Source: Streptomyces sp. JH14
GTDB taxonomy: Bacteria > Actinomycetota > Actinomycetes > Streptomycetales > Streptomycetaceae
Direction: 5' to 3'
Length of the DNA: 64,000 nucleotides
Assembly: GCF_029428675.1 (NCBI RefSeq)
Contig: NZ_JAJNEL010000001.1
Span: forward strand, 310,001-374,000
Numbering within the stretch: the first letter of the stretch is position 1; each line of letters starts with the position of its first letter. The position numbers and the translations under genes were made by a program. The notes under the pieces were generated by a model. That model was not told the origin of the DNA, did no database searches, and saw nothing but the letters and a program-made list of their open reading frames with translations. Positions 1 through 8,528 of the stretch are shown piece after piece.

Positions 1-1655
1 GGTGCCGTCCGGTCGTCGGGGGCGGGCGCGCTCGCCGGCTGCACCTCGGGGCCGGGCGCAGTCGCCCGCCGTACCTCGGGGCCGGGCGGCGGTGCGTGAT
101 CGGCGAGCACTTCGAGCAGTTGGCTCTCGCCGACCTCGTCGCCCGTCAGTTCGCCGGCGACGGATCCGCCGCGCAGGACGACGATCCGGTCGGCGCCCTC
201 GATGAGTTCCTCAATGTCGGAGGAGATGAGCAGGACGGCCAGGCCTTCGCCGGCGAGGTCGTCGATCAGGCTCTGGACCTCGGCCTTGGCGCCGACGTCG
301 ATGCCGCGCGTCGGCTCGTCGAGCAGCAGGACCTTGGGCTCCAGGCAGAGCCAGCGTGCGAGGAGGACCTTCTGCTGGTTGCCGCCGGAGAGTTCGCCGA
401 CCTTCTGTTCCGGGCTCGCCGCCTTGATACGCAGGCGCTTCATGAAGATGTCGACGATGCGGTCCTGCTTGGCGCGGGAGACCACACCGGCGCGCGAGAG
501 GCGGGGCATGGCGGCCAGCACGATGTTCTCGCGCACGGAGAGACCGGGGACGATCCCCTCGGCCTTGCGGTCCTCGGGCAGCAGACTGATGCCCGCACGG
601 ATGGCGCCCGCCGGGGTGAGCCGGCGCAGCCTGCGGCCGCCGACGGTGAGTTCACCGGCGTCCAGGCTCAGGGCGCCGGCCAGGGCCTTGGCCGTCTCGC
701 TGCGGCCCGAGCCGAGGAGACCACCGAGTCCGAGCACTTCGCCGGCGTACAACGACAGTGATATGTCGTGGAGTTGGTGGTCGCGGGAGAGCCCTTCCGC
801 GGTCAGCACGGGGGTGCGTGCCGCGTCGTGTCCCTCGGCGGCGAAACCGGTCGTGCCGTTGCGGCGGACCTCGGCGAGGTCGCGGCCGAGCATCATCGAG
901 ACCAGCTGCATCCGGTCGAGGGCGGCGAGGTCGCCGGTGTGGATGTGGCGGCCGTCGCGCAGGACGGTGACGCGGTCGCAGATCCGGTACAGCTCGTCCA
1001 TGCGGTGACTGACGTACAGGACGGCGATGCCCTGGTCCCGGAGGTTCCCGATGACCCTGAAGAGGGTCTCGACCTCGCGCGGTTCGAGCGAGGACGTGGG
1101 TTCGTCCATGACGACGACCCGGGCGTTGACGGAGACGGCGCGCGCGAGCGCGACCATCTGCTGGGTGCCGACACCCAGGGTGTGCAGGGGCCGTCGGGGT
1201 TCGACGCGTACACCGAAGCCGTCCAGCAGGGCGGCCGCATCGCGGTGCATCCGGGCGAAGTCGATCAGCCCGAGGCGGTTCTTCGGTTCACGGCCGAGGA
1301 AGATGTTGCGCGCCACGCTCATCAGCGGGACGAGGTTCACCTCCTGGTAGATCGTCGAGATCCCGGCCTGCTGAGCCTCGAACGGCCGGGCGAACACGAC
1401 CTGCCGGCCGGACATCCGCAGTTCGCCCTCGTCGGGCCTGTACACGCCGGTCAGCACCTTGATCAGGGTGGACTTTCCGGCGCCGTTCTCCCCCACGAGC
1501 GCGTGGGTCTCCCCCGCGCGCAGGGAGAAGGAAACGTCGTCGAGCGCGACCACACCCGGGAACCTCTTGGTCACCGAGCGGGCTTCGAGGACGGTGTCGG
1601 CCGAGGGCGGGGCGGTCGCCTCCGTTGTCCGGGGTGCTGCTTCGGGTGGTGCCAT
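1..1655 (-). CDS. Sugar ABC transporter ATP-binding protein, CUT2 (RbsA/YtfR-like), 3' end outside window
   Basis: Twin-domain ATPase that would energise import of a monosaccharide (ribose/arabinose/galactofuranose class) at the cytoplasmic face of the membrane. The frame is open from the ATG at 1655 to the window edge, about 551 codons, so the C-terminus is missing from view. Domain 1 has Walker A GENGAGKST (residues 55-63), a signature region near GVGTQQM (161-167) and Walker B VVVMDEPTS (180-188). Domain 2 has the degenerate Walker A GGLLGSGRSE (311-320), which is usual in this family, then LSGGNQQKV (422-430) and LLLDEPTRG (443-451). It lies downstream of a YtfQ-like binding protein on the same strand. 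Permease genes are expected further left, outside the window. The substrate is inferred from the neighbouring arabinofuranosidase genes and is not proven. Confidence 0.93.
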   Translation of the reverse strand, partial: MAPPEAAPRTTEATAPPSADTVLEARSVTKRFPGVVALDDVSFSLRAGETHALVGENGAGKSTLIKVLTGVYRPDEGELRMSGRQVVFARPFEAQQAGISTIYQEVNLVPLMSVARNIFLGREPKNRLGLIDFARMHRDAAALLDGFGVRVEPRRPLHTLGVGTQQMVALARAVSVNARVVVMDEPTSSLEPREVETLFRVIGNLRDQGIAVLYVSHRMDELYRICDRVTVLRDGRHIHTGDLAALDRMQLVSMMLGRDLAEVRRNGTTGFAAEGHDAARTPVLTAEGLSRDHQLHDISLSLYAGEVLGLGGLLGSGRSETAKALAGALSLDAGELTVGGRRLRRLTPAGAIRAGISLLPEDRKAEGIVPGLSVRENIVLAAMPRLSRAGVVSRAKQDRIVDIFMKRLRIKAASPEQKVGELSGGNQQKVLLARWLCLEPKVLLLDEPTRGIDVGAKAEVQSLIDDLAGEGLAVLLISSDIEELIEGADRIVVLRGGSVAGELTGDEVGESQLLEVLADHAPPPGPEVRRATAPGPEVQPASAPAPDDRTA

Positions 1656-1755
1656 GGATCGTGGCCTTCCGCTGTTCCGAGGATGTGGGCCCGGGGGCGC
1701 GAGTGGGCGGTACGGGTATGCGCGTGGGAGCCGGGACGAGGACGTGCGGGCCGGC

Positions 1756-1777
1756 ACGGCCGTGGTGCCACGGCCGC
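1756..1777 (-). terminator. Intercistronic hairpin between binding protein and ATPase genes
   Basis: GGCCGTGG (1758-1765) and CCACGGCC (1768-1775) form a tight perfect stem inside a GC-rich 184-bp gap. Such hairpins after a binding-protein gene commonly protect or partly terminate the message, so that the binding protein is made in excess over the ATPase. That role is inferred here. Confidence 0.35.
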
Positions 1778-1839
1778 ATGCGGGCCGGCCCGGTGCAGCA
1801 CACGGGCCGGCCCGCCCCCCGTCGCCGGAGCTGTTCGGC

Positions 1840-2925
1840 TCAGTACGCGCCGCCGAGCGAGGCCTTCGCGTTGGTCTCGTCGTACGCGCGGTCCGAGATG
1901 ATCACGTTCTCCGGGATCTCCTCGCCGCCGTAGAACTTCTGCGCGGTGGCGAAGGCCAGCGGGCCGAAGCGCGGGTTCGACTCGATGACGGCGTTGTACT
2001 CGCCGTTGACCAGTGCCTGGACGGCGTTGCGGGTGCCGTCGACGGAGACGATCTTGACGTCCTTGCCGGGCTTCTTCCCGGCCGCCTTCAGCGCGGTGAC
2101 GGCGCCGAGCCCCATCTCGTCGTTCTCCGCGTAGACGGCGGTGATGTCGGGCTTGGACTGGATGAGCTGTTCCATGACCTGCTGCCCCTTGTCACGGGCG
2201 AACTCGCCGGTCTGCTGCGCGACGATCTCCATGTCGGGCGCCTTCCCCTTGATCTGGTCGACGAAGCCCTTGGTGCGGTCGGTCGTGACGTTGTTGCCCG
2301 ACGCGCCGAGGAGGATGGCGATCTTGCCCTTGCCGCCGGTCGCCTTGATCATCGCGTCCGCGGCACGCTTGCCCTGCTCCACGAAGTCGGAGCCGAGGAA
2401 GGCCACATAGTCCTGGCATGCGGTGGAGTTGACCTTGCGGTCGATGGTGAGGACGGGGACCTTCTTCGCCGCGGCCGCCTTGAGGGCCGGCTCCAGACCG
2501 TCCGAGTTCAGCGGTGCGACGATGAGGAACTGAGCGCCCTGGGACAGCATGTCCTGGATGTCGCTGATCTGCTTGGAGAGCTGCGACTGCGCGTTCGTGG
2601 TGAGCAGCTTCTTCACACCGAGCTTGGCGGCCTCGTCCTTGATGGACTGGGTCTCCGCGATACGGAACGGATTGGCTTCCTTCTCCGACTGGGAGAAGCC
2701 GACGACCGCCTTCTTCAGGTCCAGCTTCGGCGCGCCGTAGGTCTGCAGCGAGCAGCCGGGACCCGTGCCGGCTTCGGGGGACTTGGCCGCCTGGGCTTCC
2801 TGGCTGCTGTCGCCGCCGGCGTTGTCCGAGGTCTCCGACTTGGAGCAGCCGGAGGCGGCCAGCGTGGCGGTGGCCGCGAGCAGGCAGGCCGCGGCGAGGG
2901 TACGGGTTCGACGCTGGATCATCAT
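1840..2925 (-). CDS. Sugar ABC transporter substrate-binding lipoprotein (YtfQ-like, CUT2)
   Basis: A 361-aa extracellular solute receptor tethered to the membrane. The N-terminus has twin arginines, a hydrophobic stretch and the lipobox LAASGC with Cys27. The mature part opens with VVGFSQSEKEANPFRIAET, characteristic of the YtfQ/RbsB periplasmic-binding-protein type I fold that captures galactofuranose, arabinose or related pentoses. An AAGGAG Shine-Dalgarno lies about 10 nt upstream of the ATG at 2925; a second ATG follows immediately and could be used instead. It is the first gene of a leftward operon with the ATPase and is divergent from the GH127 gene. A CAACGTT palindrome about 190 bp upstream is the likely operator. 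Pairing with arabinofuranosidases suggests arabinofuranose or a short arabinoside as ligand. Confidence 0.92.
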   Translation of the reverse strand: MMIQRRTRTLAAACLLAATATLAASGCSKSETSDNAGGDSSQEAQAAKSPEAGTGPGCSLQTYGAPKLDLKKAVVGFSQSEKEANPFRIAETQSIKDEAAKLGVKKLLTTNAQSQLSKQISDIQDMLSQGAQFLIVAPLNSDGLEPALKAAAAKKVPVLTIDRKVNSTACQDYVAFLGSDFVEQGKRAADAMIKATGGKGKIAILLGASGNNVTTDRTKGFVDQIKGKAPDMEIVAQQTGEFARDKGQQVMEQLIQSKPDITAVYAENDEMGLGAVTALKAAGKKPGKDVKIVSVDGTRNAVQALVNGEYNAVIESNPRFGPLAFATAQKFYGGEEIPENVIISDRAYDETNAKASLGGAY

Positions 2926-3111
2926 GCGCGGGACGCTCCTTGGCGGGATGACGGCACGCCGGCGGGCGTGCGCGGTCGGGGCATGGCTGGACGATGCATC
3001 GGCCGCCGGGCGGCGGATGCCGGTGCATTCCTCACGACACCGCTTCGAGATGCACGTAACTGCTGGTGAAGCTGCGGTCGCACGAGCCTCCGCGGCCTGT
3101 CGGCGGCTCGG

Positions 3112-3125
3112 TTTACAACGTTATA
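3112..3125. promoter_or_regulatory. Putative LacI-type operator 1 (TTTACAACGTTATA)
   Basis: An AT-rich motif around the CAACGTT core in an otherwise very GC-rich region, on the binding-protein side of the divergent promoter. It shares TTTNCAACGWT with sites at 3291 and 11917. A CG centre with flanking A/T is typical of LacI-family operators. The assignment is inferred from the repetition and position only. Confidence 0.5.
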
Positions 3126-3290
3126 TAGGCGGCGCGGCACGGGCGGCAAGGGTGTAGTCGACGCGTTTCCAAAATGTGTCGCCGTTCTCTGCCGACGACA
3201 CCCGCCGACCGGCCCGCGCCACACGGACCAGCGGTGCCACATCTCTGGACAGCGGCCCAACTACGTGCTGTCATACGGCCGGACGCCAAG

Positions 3291-3304
3291 TTTCCAACGT
3301 TGCA
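3291..3304. promoter_or_regulatory. Putative LacI-type operator 2 (TTTCCAACGTTGCA)
   Basis: Contains the perfect palindrome CAACGTTG, extended to TTNCAACGTTGNAA. It lies about 171 bp upstream of the GH127 start and matches the sites at 3112 and 11917, which stand in front of the other transcription units of the same locus. Confidence 0.52.
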
Positions 3305-3474
3305 ATGCAGTTGACGACCGGGCCCGGCCCGGCGCGACGGCAGTCCTCGTCATGCGCGGAAACAGTGGGCCGGTTCGCTGCAGCCGCAACACGTGCCCCC
3401 AGGACCGCACATGAGCCGAGACCCCGATGTGAGCCGCCCGTCCCGCACGGCACGGCAGAGCAGGAGCTCCCCGT

Positions 3475-5919
3475 ATGCCCCTGAACCGCAGACAGCTCAT
3501 GACGAGCGCACTGGCCACCGCGGCCGCCACGACCGCGGCCGGCCGGTGGGCCACGACCGCAACCGCCGCCGAGAACCGCGTGGCAGCCGCCCACGGCGGC
3601 CACTACTCCCCCAGCGCCGCGCCCCTGCATCCGACGGCCTTCCTCAGGCTTCCGCCGGGCCGGGTCAGCGCACGCGGCTGGCTGGCCGGCCAACTCCGGC
3701 TCCAGCTCGACGGGTTGTGCGGCCGGTACGAGGAGCTCTCGCACTTCCTCGACTTCACCGCCACCGGCTGGGTCCGCCCCGAGCTGGGCGGGTGGGAGGA
3801 GGTCCCGTACTGGCTGCGCGGCTACACCGACCTCGCGATCGTCACCGGGGACGCCAAGGCCCTTGCAGCTGTGCGCCGCTGGTTCGACGCGATCCTCAGC
3901 ACACAGCAATCCGACGGCTTCTTCGGCCCGAAGGCGCTGCGTACCTCACTGAACGGCGGCCCGGACTTCTGGCCGTTCCTCCCCCTGGTCCAGGCACTGC
4001 GTTCATGGCAGGAGTACAGCGGCGACAGCCGCATCATCCCGTTCCTCAGCCGGTTCTTCCGGTTCATGAACGCGCAGGGTCCGGGGGCGTTCAACACGAG
4101 CTGGATCGCCCTGCGCTGGGGTGACGGACTGGACAGTGTCTTCTGGCTCTTCAACCGCACCGGTGACACCTTCCTGCTCGACCTGGCCGACAAGATCCAT
4201 GCCAACGGGGCGGACTGGGGCGACAACCTCGTCAACCTGCACAACGTCAACATCGCCCAGGGCTTTCGCGAGCCGGCCCAGTACGCGCTGCGCAGCGGTT
4301 CGGCCGACGACACCCGCGCCACGTACGGGACGTACGGCAAGGCGATGGACCAGTACGGGCAGTTCCCCGGTGGCGGCTTCGCCGGGGACGAGAATGCGCG
4401 GCCCGGACACGGCGACCCCCGGCAGGGCTTCGAGACCTGCGGCATCGTGGAGTTCATGGCGAGCCACCAACTGCTCACCAGGATCACCGGCGATCCGCTC
4501 TGGGCCGACCGCTGCGAGGAACTGGCCTTCAACTCGCTGCCCGCGTCGCTCGATCCGTCGGGCCGGGCCATCCACTACATCACGAGCGCGAACAGCGTCG
4601 ATCTCGACAACGTCCCCAAGAGCGGCCGGCAGTTCCAGAACGGCTTCGCGATGCAGGCGTACCTTCCGGGCGTCGACCAGTACCGCTGCTGCCCGCACAA
4701 CTACGGCATGGGCTGGCCCTACTTCCTCGAGGAGCTGTGGCTCGCCACGCCCGACGGCGGTCTCGCCGCAGCCATGTACGCGGCCTGCGAGGTGACGGCG
4801 AAGGTCGCCGACGGCACCGAGGTCACCCTCGTCGAGGAGACCGGCTATCCGTTCACGGACACGGTCTCGGTGACCGTGAGGACACCGAAGCACCTGCGCT
4901 TCCCGCTGGTGCTGAGGGTTCCCGCCTGGTGCTCCGCGCCCGAGATCAGGGTCAACGGGCGTCGTGTCGATGCACCGGCGGGCCCCGCCTTCACGCGTGT
5001 GGACCGGAACTGGTCCGACGGGGACCGCGTCACCCTGCGCTTCCCGCAGCGCACCACCGTGCGCACCTGGGCGGACAACCACGGCGCGGTGAGCATCGAC
5101 CGCGGACCGCTGACATACTCCCTGCGCATCGGCGAAAGCTACGAGCGGATCGGTGGCACGGACGCGTTCCCCGAGTACGCGGTCCACGCAACGAGTCCCT
5201 GGAACTACGGCCTCGTGATCGACGCGGAGAACCCGGCCGCGTCGGTCTGCACGCGCAGTAACGCCCGGGCGGCGGGCGACAACCCGTTCACTCTCGACGG
5301 CACCCCGCTCAGCCTGACCGCCCGGGCCCGGCGGATTCCGGAGTGGACCGCCGACAGCGAGCACGTGGTGGCCCCGCTCCAGGACAGTCCGGCGCGCGGC
5401 GAGGAGCCGGTGGAGGAGGTCACGCTCGTCCCGATGGGCGCGGCCCGGCTGCGGATCACCTCCTTCCCGACGGCTGATCCGAACGCCGCACCCTGGTTCT
5501 CGGACGCCTGGTACCGCATCCGCAATCTGCACTCCGGCAAGCTCCTGGGCGTCGACAACATGTCCATAAACAACAGCGCCCACGTCGTCCAGTTCGACGA
5601 CAACGGCACCGACGACCACCTCTGGCAGCTCGTCCCCGACGAAGACGGCCGGTACCGCATCCGCAACCGCCACTCCGGCAAGGTCCTCGGCGTCGACAAC
5701 ATGTCCATGGACAACAGCGCCCACGTCGTCCAGTTCGACGACAACGGCACCGACGACCACCTCTGGCAGCTCGTCCCCGACGAAGACGGCCGGTACCGCA
5801 TCCGCAACCGCCACTCCGGCAAGGTCCTCGGCGTCGACAACATGTCCATGGACAACAGCGCCCACGTCGTCCAGTTCGACGACAACGGCACCGACGACCA
5901 CCTCTGGCAGCTGCTCTGA
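3475..5919 (+). CDS. GH127 family beta-L-arabinofuranosidase, Tat-exported, with three-fold ricin-like C-terminal domain
   Basis: 814 aa. A Tat-type signal (NRRQLM at residues 4-9, then an alanine-rich stretch) predicts export folded. Residues about 50-650 match the DUF1680/GH127 fold, whose characterised members use a zinc-bound cysteine nucleophile: the ETC motif is at E320/C322 and the CC pair (YRCCPHN) at C405/C406, with E306 a plausible acid/base. The expected reaction is removal of beta-L-arabinofuranose from plant glycans such as hydroxyproline-linked arabinans. Residues 679-814 are three 47-aa repeats ending in LWQL, a ricin-B-like carbohydrate-binding trefoil; repeats 2 and 3 are virtually identical in DNA. 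Start chosen for AGGAG 8 nt upstream of the ATG. It is followed by a GH2 gene with an AbfB domain. Confidence 0.9.
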   Translation: MPLNRRQLMTSALATAAATTAAGRWATTATAAENRVAAAHGGHYSPSAAPLHPTAFLRLPPGRVSARGWLAGQLRLQLDGLCGRYEELSHFLDFTATGWVRPELGGWEEVPYWLRGYTDLAIVTGDAKALAAVRRWFDAILSTQQSDGFFGPKALRTSLNGGPDFWPFLPLVQALRSWQEYSGDSRIIPFLSRFFRFMNAQGPGAFNTSWIALRWGDGLDSVFWLFNRTGDTFLLDLADKIHANGADWGDNLVNLHNVNIAQGFREPAQYALRSGSADDTRATYGTYGKAMDQYGQFPGGGFAGDENARPGHGDPRQGFETCGIVEFMASHQLLTRITGDPLWADRCEELAFNSLPASLDPSGRAIHYITSANSVDLDNVPKSGRQFQNGFAMQAYLPGVDQYRCCPHNYGMGWPYFLEELWLATPDGGLAAAMYAACEVTAKVADGTEVTLVEETGYPFTDTVSVTVRTPKHLRFPLVLRVPAWCSAPEIRVNGRRVDAPAGPAFTRVDRNWSDGDRVTLRFPQRTTVRTWADNHGAVSIDRGPLTYSLRIGESYERIGGTDAFPEYAVHATSPWNYGLVIDAENPAASVCTRSNARAAGDNPFTLDGTPLSLTARARRIPEWTADSEHVVAPLQDSPARGEEPVEEVTLVPMGAARLRITSFPTADPNAAPWFSDAWYRIRNLHSGKLLGVDNMSINNSAHVVQFDDNGTDDHLWQLVPDEDGRYRIRNRHSGKVLGVDNMSMDNSAHVVQFDDNGTDDHLWQLVPDEDGRYRIRNRHSGKVLGVDNMSMDNSAHVVQFDDNGTDDHLWQLL
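5510..5913 (+). repeat. 141-bp tandem repeat, nearly three copies, encoding the lectin-like domain
   Basis: Units begin at GGTACCGCATCCGCAA-like sequences at 5510, 5651 and 5792, a period of 141 bp (47 codons). Copies 2 and 3 are identical over essentially their whole length. Copy 1 differs mainly in its first 60 bp (ATAAAC for ATGGAC, CTG for CGC). Such identity implies recent duplication or gene conversion within the trefoil-coding region. Confidence 0.9.
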
Positions 5920-5940
5920 TCTTTTCCGGCGCGCGCTCTC

Positions 5941-5969
5941 GCTCCCCGCGCCGGTCCGGCGCGGGGAGC
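5941..5969 (+). terminator. Intercistronic hairpin between GH127 and GH2 genes
   Basis: GCTCCCCGCGCC (from 5941) pairs with GGCGCGGGGAGC (to 5969) around a few-base loop, giving a perfect GC stem. It lies 22 bp after the GH127 stop and 30 bp before the next start. No T-run follows, so it may attenuate or stabilise the message without fully ending it. Confidence 0.6.
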
Positions 5970-5999
5970 GTTCCCGTCACTCGCGAAGGAGCAGGAACA

Positions 6000-8357
6000 A
6001 TGAACCGTGCGCACGCCCCCGGCCGACGGCCGTGGTGGAGACGGTTATCCACGCACTTCACGCTCGGCACCGGGCTGCTGGCCCTGGTGGCCACCGCGCT
6101 GGTCGCAGCCGGCTCGGCGCCGGCCGACGCCGCCTCCTGGTCACCGAAACCGGCCCCGATGACCACGCCGTGGACCGCTCAGGTGCCCGTGGACAACCCG
6201 CTGCCCGAGTATCCGCGCCCGCAGCTCACCCGTCCCGACTGGGCCAATCTCAACGGCCTCTGGGACTTCGCGGTGACCGGCCGCGACGCAGGGCAGCCCG
6301 CGGCGTTCCCCGATCAGATCCGTGTCCCGTTCGTGGCCGAATCGGCGCTCTCGGGGATCCAGCGGAAGGTCACCGAGAACGACAAGCTCTGGTACAGGAG
6401 GTCGTTCACCGTCCCGGCCGACTGGAACGGCCGCCGGGTGCAGCTGAACTTCGGCGCCTCCGACTGGCAGACCACCGTCTGGGTCAACGGCACACAGGTC
6501 GGCACCCACAAGGGCGGGTACGACTCGTTCTCGTACGACATCACGCCGCAGCTGAACGGCGGTACGAACACCGTCGTCGTCTCCGTCTACGACCCGACCC
6601 AGACCGGCGGTCAGGCAGTCGGCAAGCAGCGCATCAACGAGGTGACGCCGCACTCCGGCGGTGGCATCTTCTACACCGCGGCCTCCGGGATCTGGCAGAC
6701 CGTCTGGCTGGAACCGGTCGCCACCGCGCACATGTCCCGGCTGGACATGACACCGAACCTGACCGACAGCACGCTGCGGGTGAAGGTGCAGGGGGCCTCC
6801 GCGGGCGGCCTCGGCGCCCGGGTCACGGTCTCCACCGGAGGAAGGGTCGTCGGCGCGGCCACCGGGACGGCCGGTTCCGAGATCACGGTACCCGTGCCGA
6901 ACCCGCGTCTGTGGAGCCCGGACGATCCCTTCCTGTACGACGTGAGGGCCGACCTGCTCGACAGCTCCGCCACCGTCGACTCGGTCGGCAGCTACACCGG
7001 TATGCGCTCCATCGCCGTCGCCAAGGTCGGCGGCATTCTGCGCCCGGTCCTCAACGGCGCGTTCGTCTTCCAGAGCGGCACTCTTGACCAGGGCTACTGG
7101 CCCGACGGCATATACACCGCTCCCACCGACGCCGCGCTCAAGTCCGACCTCCAGGCGCACAAGGACCTCGGATTCAACATGGTGCGCAAGCACATCAAGG
7201 TCGAACCGCAGCGCTGGTTCTACTGGGCGGACAGGCTGGGGCTCCTCGTCTGGCAGGACATGCCCGCGATGGACACCGGCAAGTCGCCCGACGGCGCCGC
7301 CCGCACCCAGTGGGAGGCCGAGTACCACGCGGTCATCGACCAGCACCGCAGCTCACCGTCACTGGTCATGTGGGTGAACCAGAACGAGGGCTGGGGCCAG
7401 TACGACCAGGCCCGGATCGCCAACGAGGTGAAGGCGTCCGACCCGTCCCGGCTGGTCGACAACATGAGCGGCGTCAACTGCTGCGGCTCGGTCGACGGCG
7501 GCAACGGCGACGTGGTCGACAACCATGTCTACATCGGCCCCGGCAACACCGCGCCCACCGCGACCCGCGCCGCCGTCCTCGGCGAGTTCGGAGGGCTGGG
7601 GTACAGGGTGCAGGGCCACGAGTGGTATCCGGGCGGCGGATTCAGCTACGAGGACCAGACGAGCGTCGCCGCGCTCAACAACCGGTTCGTCGGACTGCTC
7701 GACGGCATCCGCGTCGGGCAGATGCCCGCCGGGCTCTCCGCCTCCGTCTATACGGAGATCACGGACGTGGAGAACGAGGCGAACGGGCTGCTCACCTACG
7801 ACCGTCAGGTGGTCAAGGTGGACACCGCCCGGGTGAAGGCCGCCAACCAGGCCCTCATCAGCGCCTCCCGCACCACGTCACCGCCGGTCACACTGCCCAC
7901 GGGGCAGTACACGTCGCTACGGGTCACCACGCCCGGGTACACCGACAGGTACCTGCGCCACTACGACGGGCTGGCGTTCACCGCGGTGGTGAACGGCGGC
8001 AGCGACGCGCTCCTCAGGAGCGACGCCACGTGGAAGATCGTCACCGGTCTCGCCAACGGCACCTGCTACTCGTTCGAGTCCCGCAACTATCCCGGTGAGT
8101 TCCTCCGTCACCGGGACTTCCGGGTCAGGCGCGACGCGAATGACGGGTCGGCGCTGTTCGAGGCGGATGCGACCTGGTGCCCGGTGGCCGGCTCCGACGG
8201 AGTGAGGCTGACCAGCGCCAACCTCCCGGGCAGTTATCTGCGCCACATCGACTCCGAGGTATGGCTGGCCACTCCGGGCGGTGGCCACACCTGGGACAAC
8301 CCGGCGACGTTCACCGAGGACACCACGTGGGCCGTGGAGGCTCCCTGGGCGCCCTGA
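6000..8357 (+). CDS. Secreted GH2 glycoside hydrolase with C-terminal AbfB (CBM42) domain
   Basis: 785 aa. An Arg-rich N-terminus and hydrophobic core (to about residue 45) form a signal peptide. The jelly-roll begins at NPLPEYPRPQ, followed by immunoglobulin-like and TIM-barrel GH2 domains. The acid/base is E463 in WVNQNEGWG and the nucleophile E529 in VLGEFGG. Residues about 636-785 are an AbfB/CBM42 trefoil, a fold known to bind arabinofuranose side chains, so the substrate is probably an arabinosylated glycan whose terminal sugar (galactose, arabinopyranose or similar) is removed. GAAGGAG lies 9 nt before the ATG. It sits 80 bp behind GH127, probably co-transcribed. It is clearly paralogous to the GH2 gene ending at 8529, which carries different accessory domains. 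Confidence 0.9.
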   Translation: MNRAHAPGRRPWWRRLSTHFTLGTGLLALVATALVAAGSAPADAASWSPKPAPMTTPWTAQVPVDNPLPEYPRPQLTRPDWANLNGLWDFAVTGRDAGQPAAFPDQIRVPFVAESALSGIQRKVTENDKLWYRRSFTVPADWNGRRVQLNFGASDWQTTVWVNGTQVGTHKGGYDSFSYDITPQLNGGTNTVVVSVYDPTQTGGQAVGKQRINEVTPHSGGGIFYTAASGIWQTVWLEPVATAHMSRLDMTPNLTDSTLRVKVQGASAGGLGARVTVSTGGRVVGAATGTAGSEITVPVPNPRLWSPDDPFLYDVRADLLDSSATVDSVGSYTGMRSIAVAKVGGILRPVLNGAFVFQSGTLDQGYWPDGIYTAPTDAALKSDLQAHKDLGFNMVRKHIKVEPQRWFYWADRLGLLVWQDMPAMDTGKSPDGAARTQWEAEYHAVIDQHRSSPSLVMWVNQNEGWGQYDQARIANEVKASDPSRLVDNMSGVNCCGSVDGGNGDVVDNHVYIGPGNTAPTATRAAVLGEFGGLGYRVQGHEWYPGGGFSYEDQTSVAALNNRFVGLLDGIRVGQMPAGLSASVYTEITDVENEANGLLTYDRQVVKVDTARVKAANQALISASRTTSPPVTLPTGQYTSLRVTTPGYTDRYLRHYDGLAFTAVVNGGSDALLRSDATWKIVTGLANGTCYSFESRNYPGEFLRHRDFRVRRDANDGSALFEADATWCPVAGSDGVRLTSANLPGSYLRHIDSEVWLATPGGGHTWDNPATFTEDTTWAVEAPWAP

Positions 8358-8370
8358 CCACGAACGCCAG

Positions 8371-8405
8371 GCCCGGCAGCGACAGCACCACCGCCGCTGC
8401 CGGGC
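8371..8405 (+). terminator. Terminator after GH2-AbfB gene
   Basis: GCCCGGCAGCG (8371-8381) and CGCTGCCGGGC (8395-8405) form a perfect 11-bp stem with a 13-nt loop, 14 bp downstream of the stop codon. Confidence 0.75.
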
Positions 8406-8470
8406 CGCTTCACGTACGCGGGTGGCGCACCCGGTCATGAACGCCTCCGGCGACCGCCGGGGAAGGCCCG

Positions 8471-8508
8471 CTCCCGGCGGTGCCGGCGCCGAGCCGCCCC
8501 GCCGGGAG
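8471..8508 (-). terminator. Terminator after PA14-GH2-LamG gene
   Basis: CTCCCGGCGG (8471-8480) pairs with CCGCCGGGAG (8499-8508). It lies just downstream of the leftward gene stop at 8529 in the 171-bp convergent gap, so the two converging GH2 genes each have their own hairpin. Confidence 0.7.
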
Positions 8509-8528
8509 CCGCCGGTCCGGCCGGAGCC

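Larger units (their letters stand above)
2926..3474. promoter_or_regulatory. Divergent promoter region of the arabinose-type locus
   Basis: 549 bp with no supportable gene lie between the binding-protein gene (left) and the GH127 gene (right). The region carries two AT-rich islands, each containing a CAACGTT core (3112-3125 and 3291-3304, listed separately). Each sits about 170-190 bp from the start codon on its own side, so the transcription units probably have separate promoters under a common repressor. Confidence 0.6.

Noticed and set aside
1459..3069. A 536-codon plus-strand frame across the binding-protein gene
   Set aside because: Antisense shadow; the minus strand has a lipobox, a binding-protein fold and a ribosome site.
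4003..5901. A 632-codon minus-strand frame opposite the GH127 gene, with internal repeats
   Set aside because: The repeats simply mirror the 141-bp lectin repeats of the plus-strand gene; the protein is Val/Asp/Gly-rich and matches no family.
5510..5913. CRISPR-like direct repeats
   Set aside because: Period is 141 bp with no unique spacers, in frame in a coding sequence, and it encodes a ricin-type trefoil.
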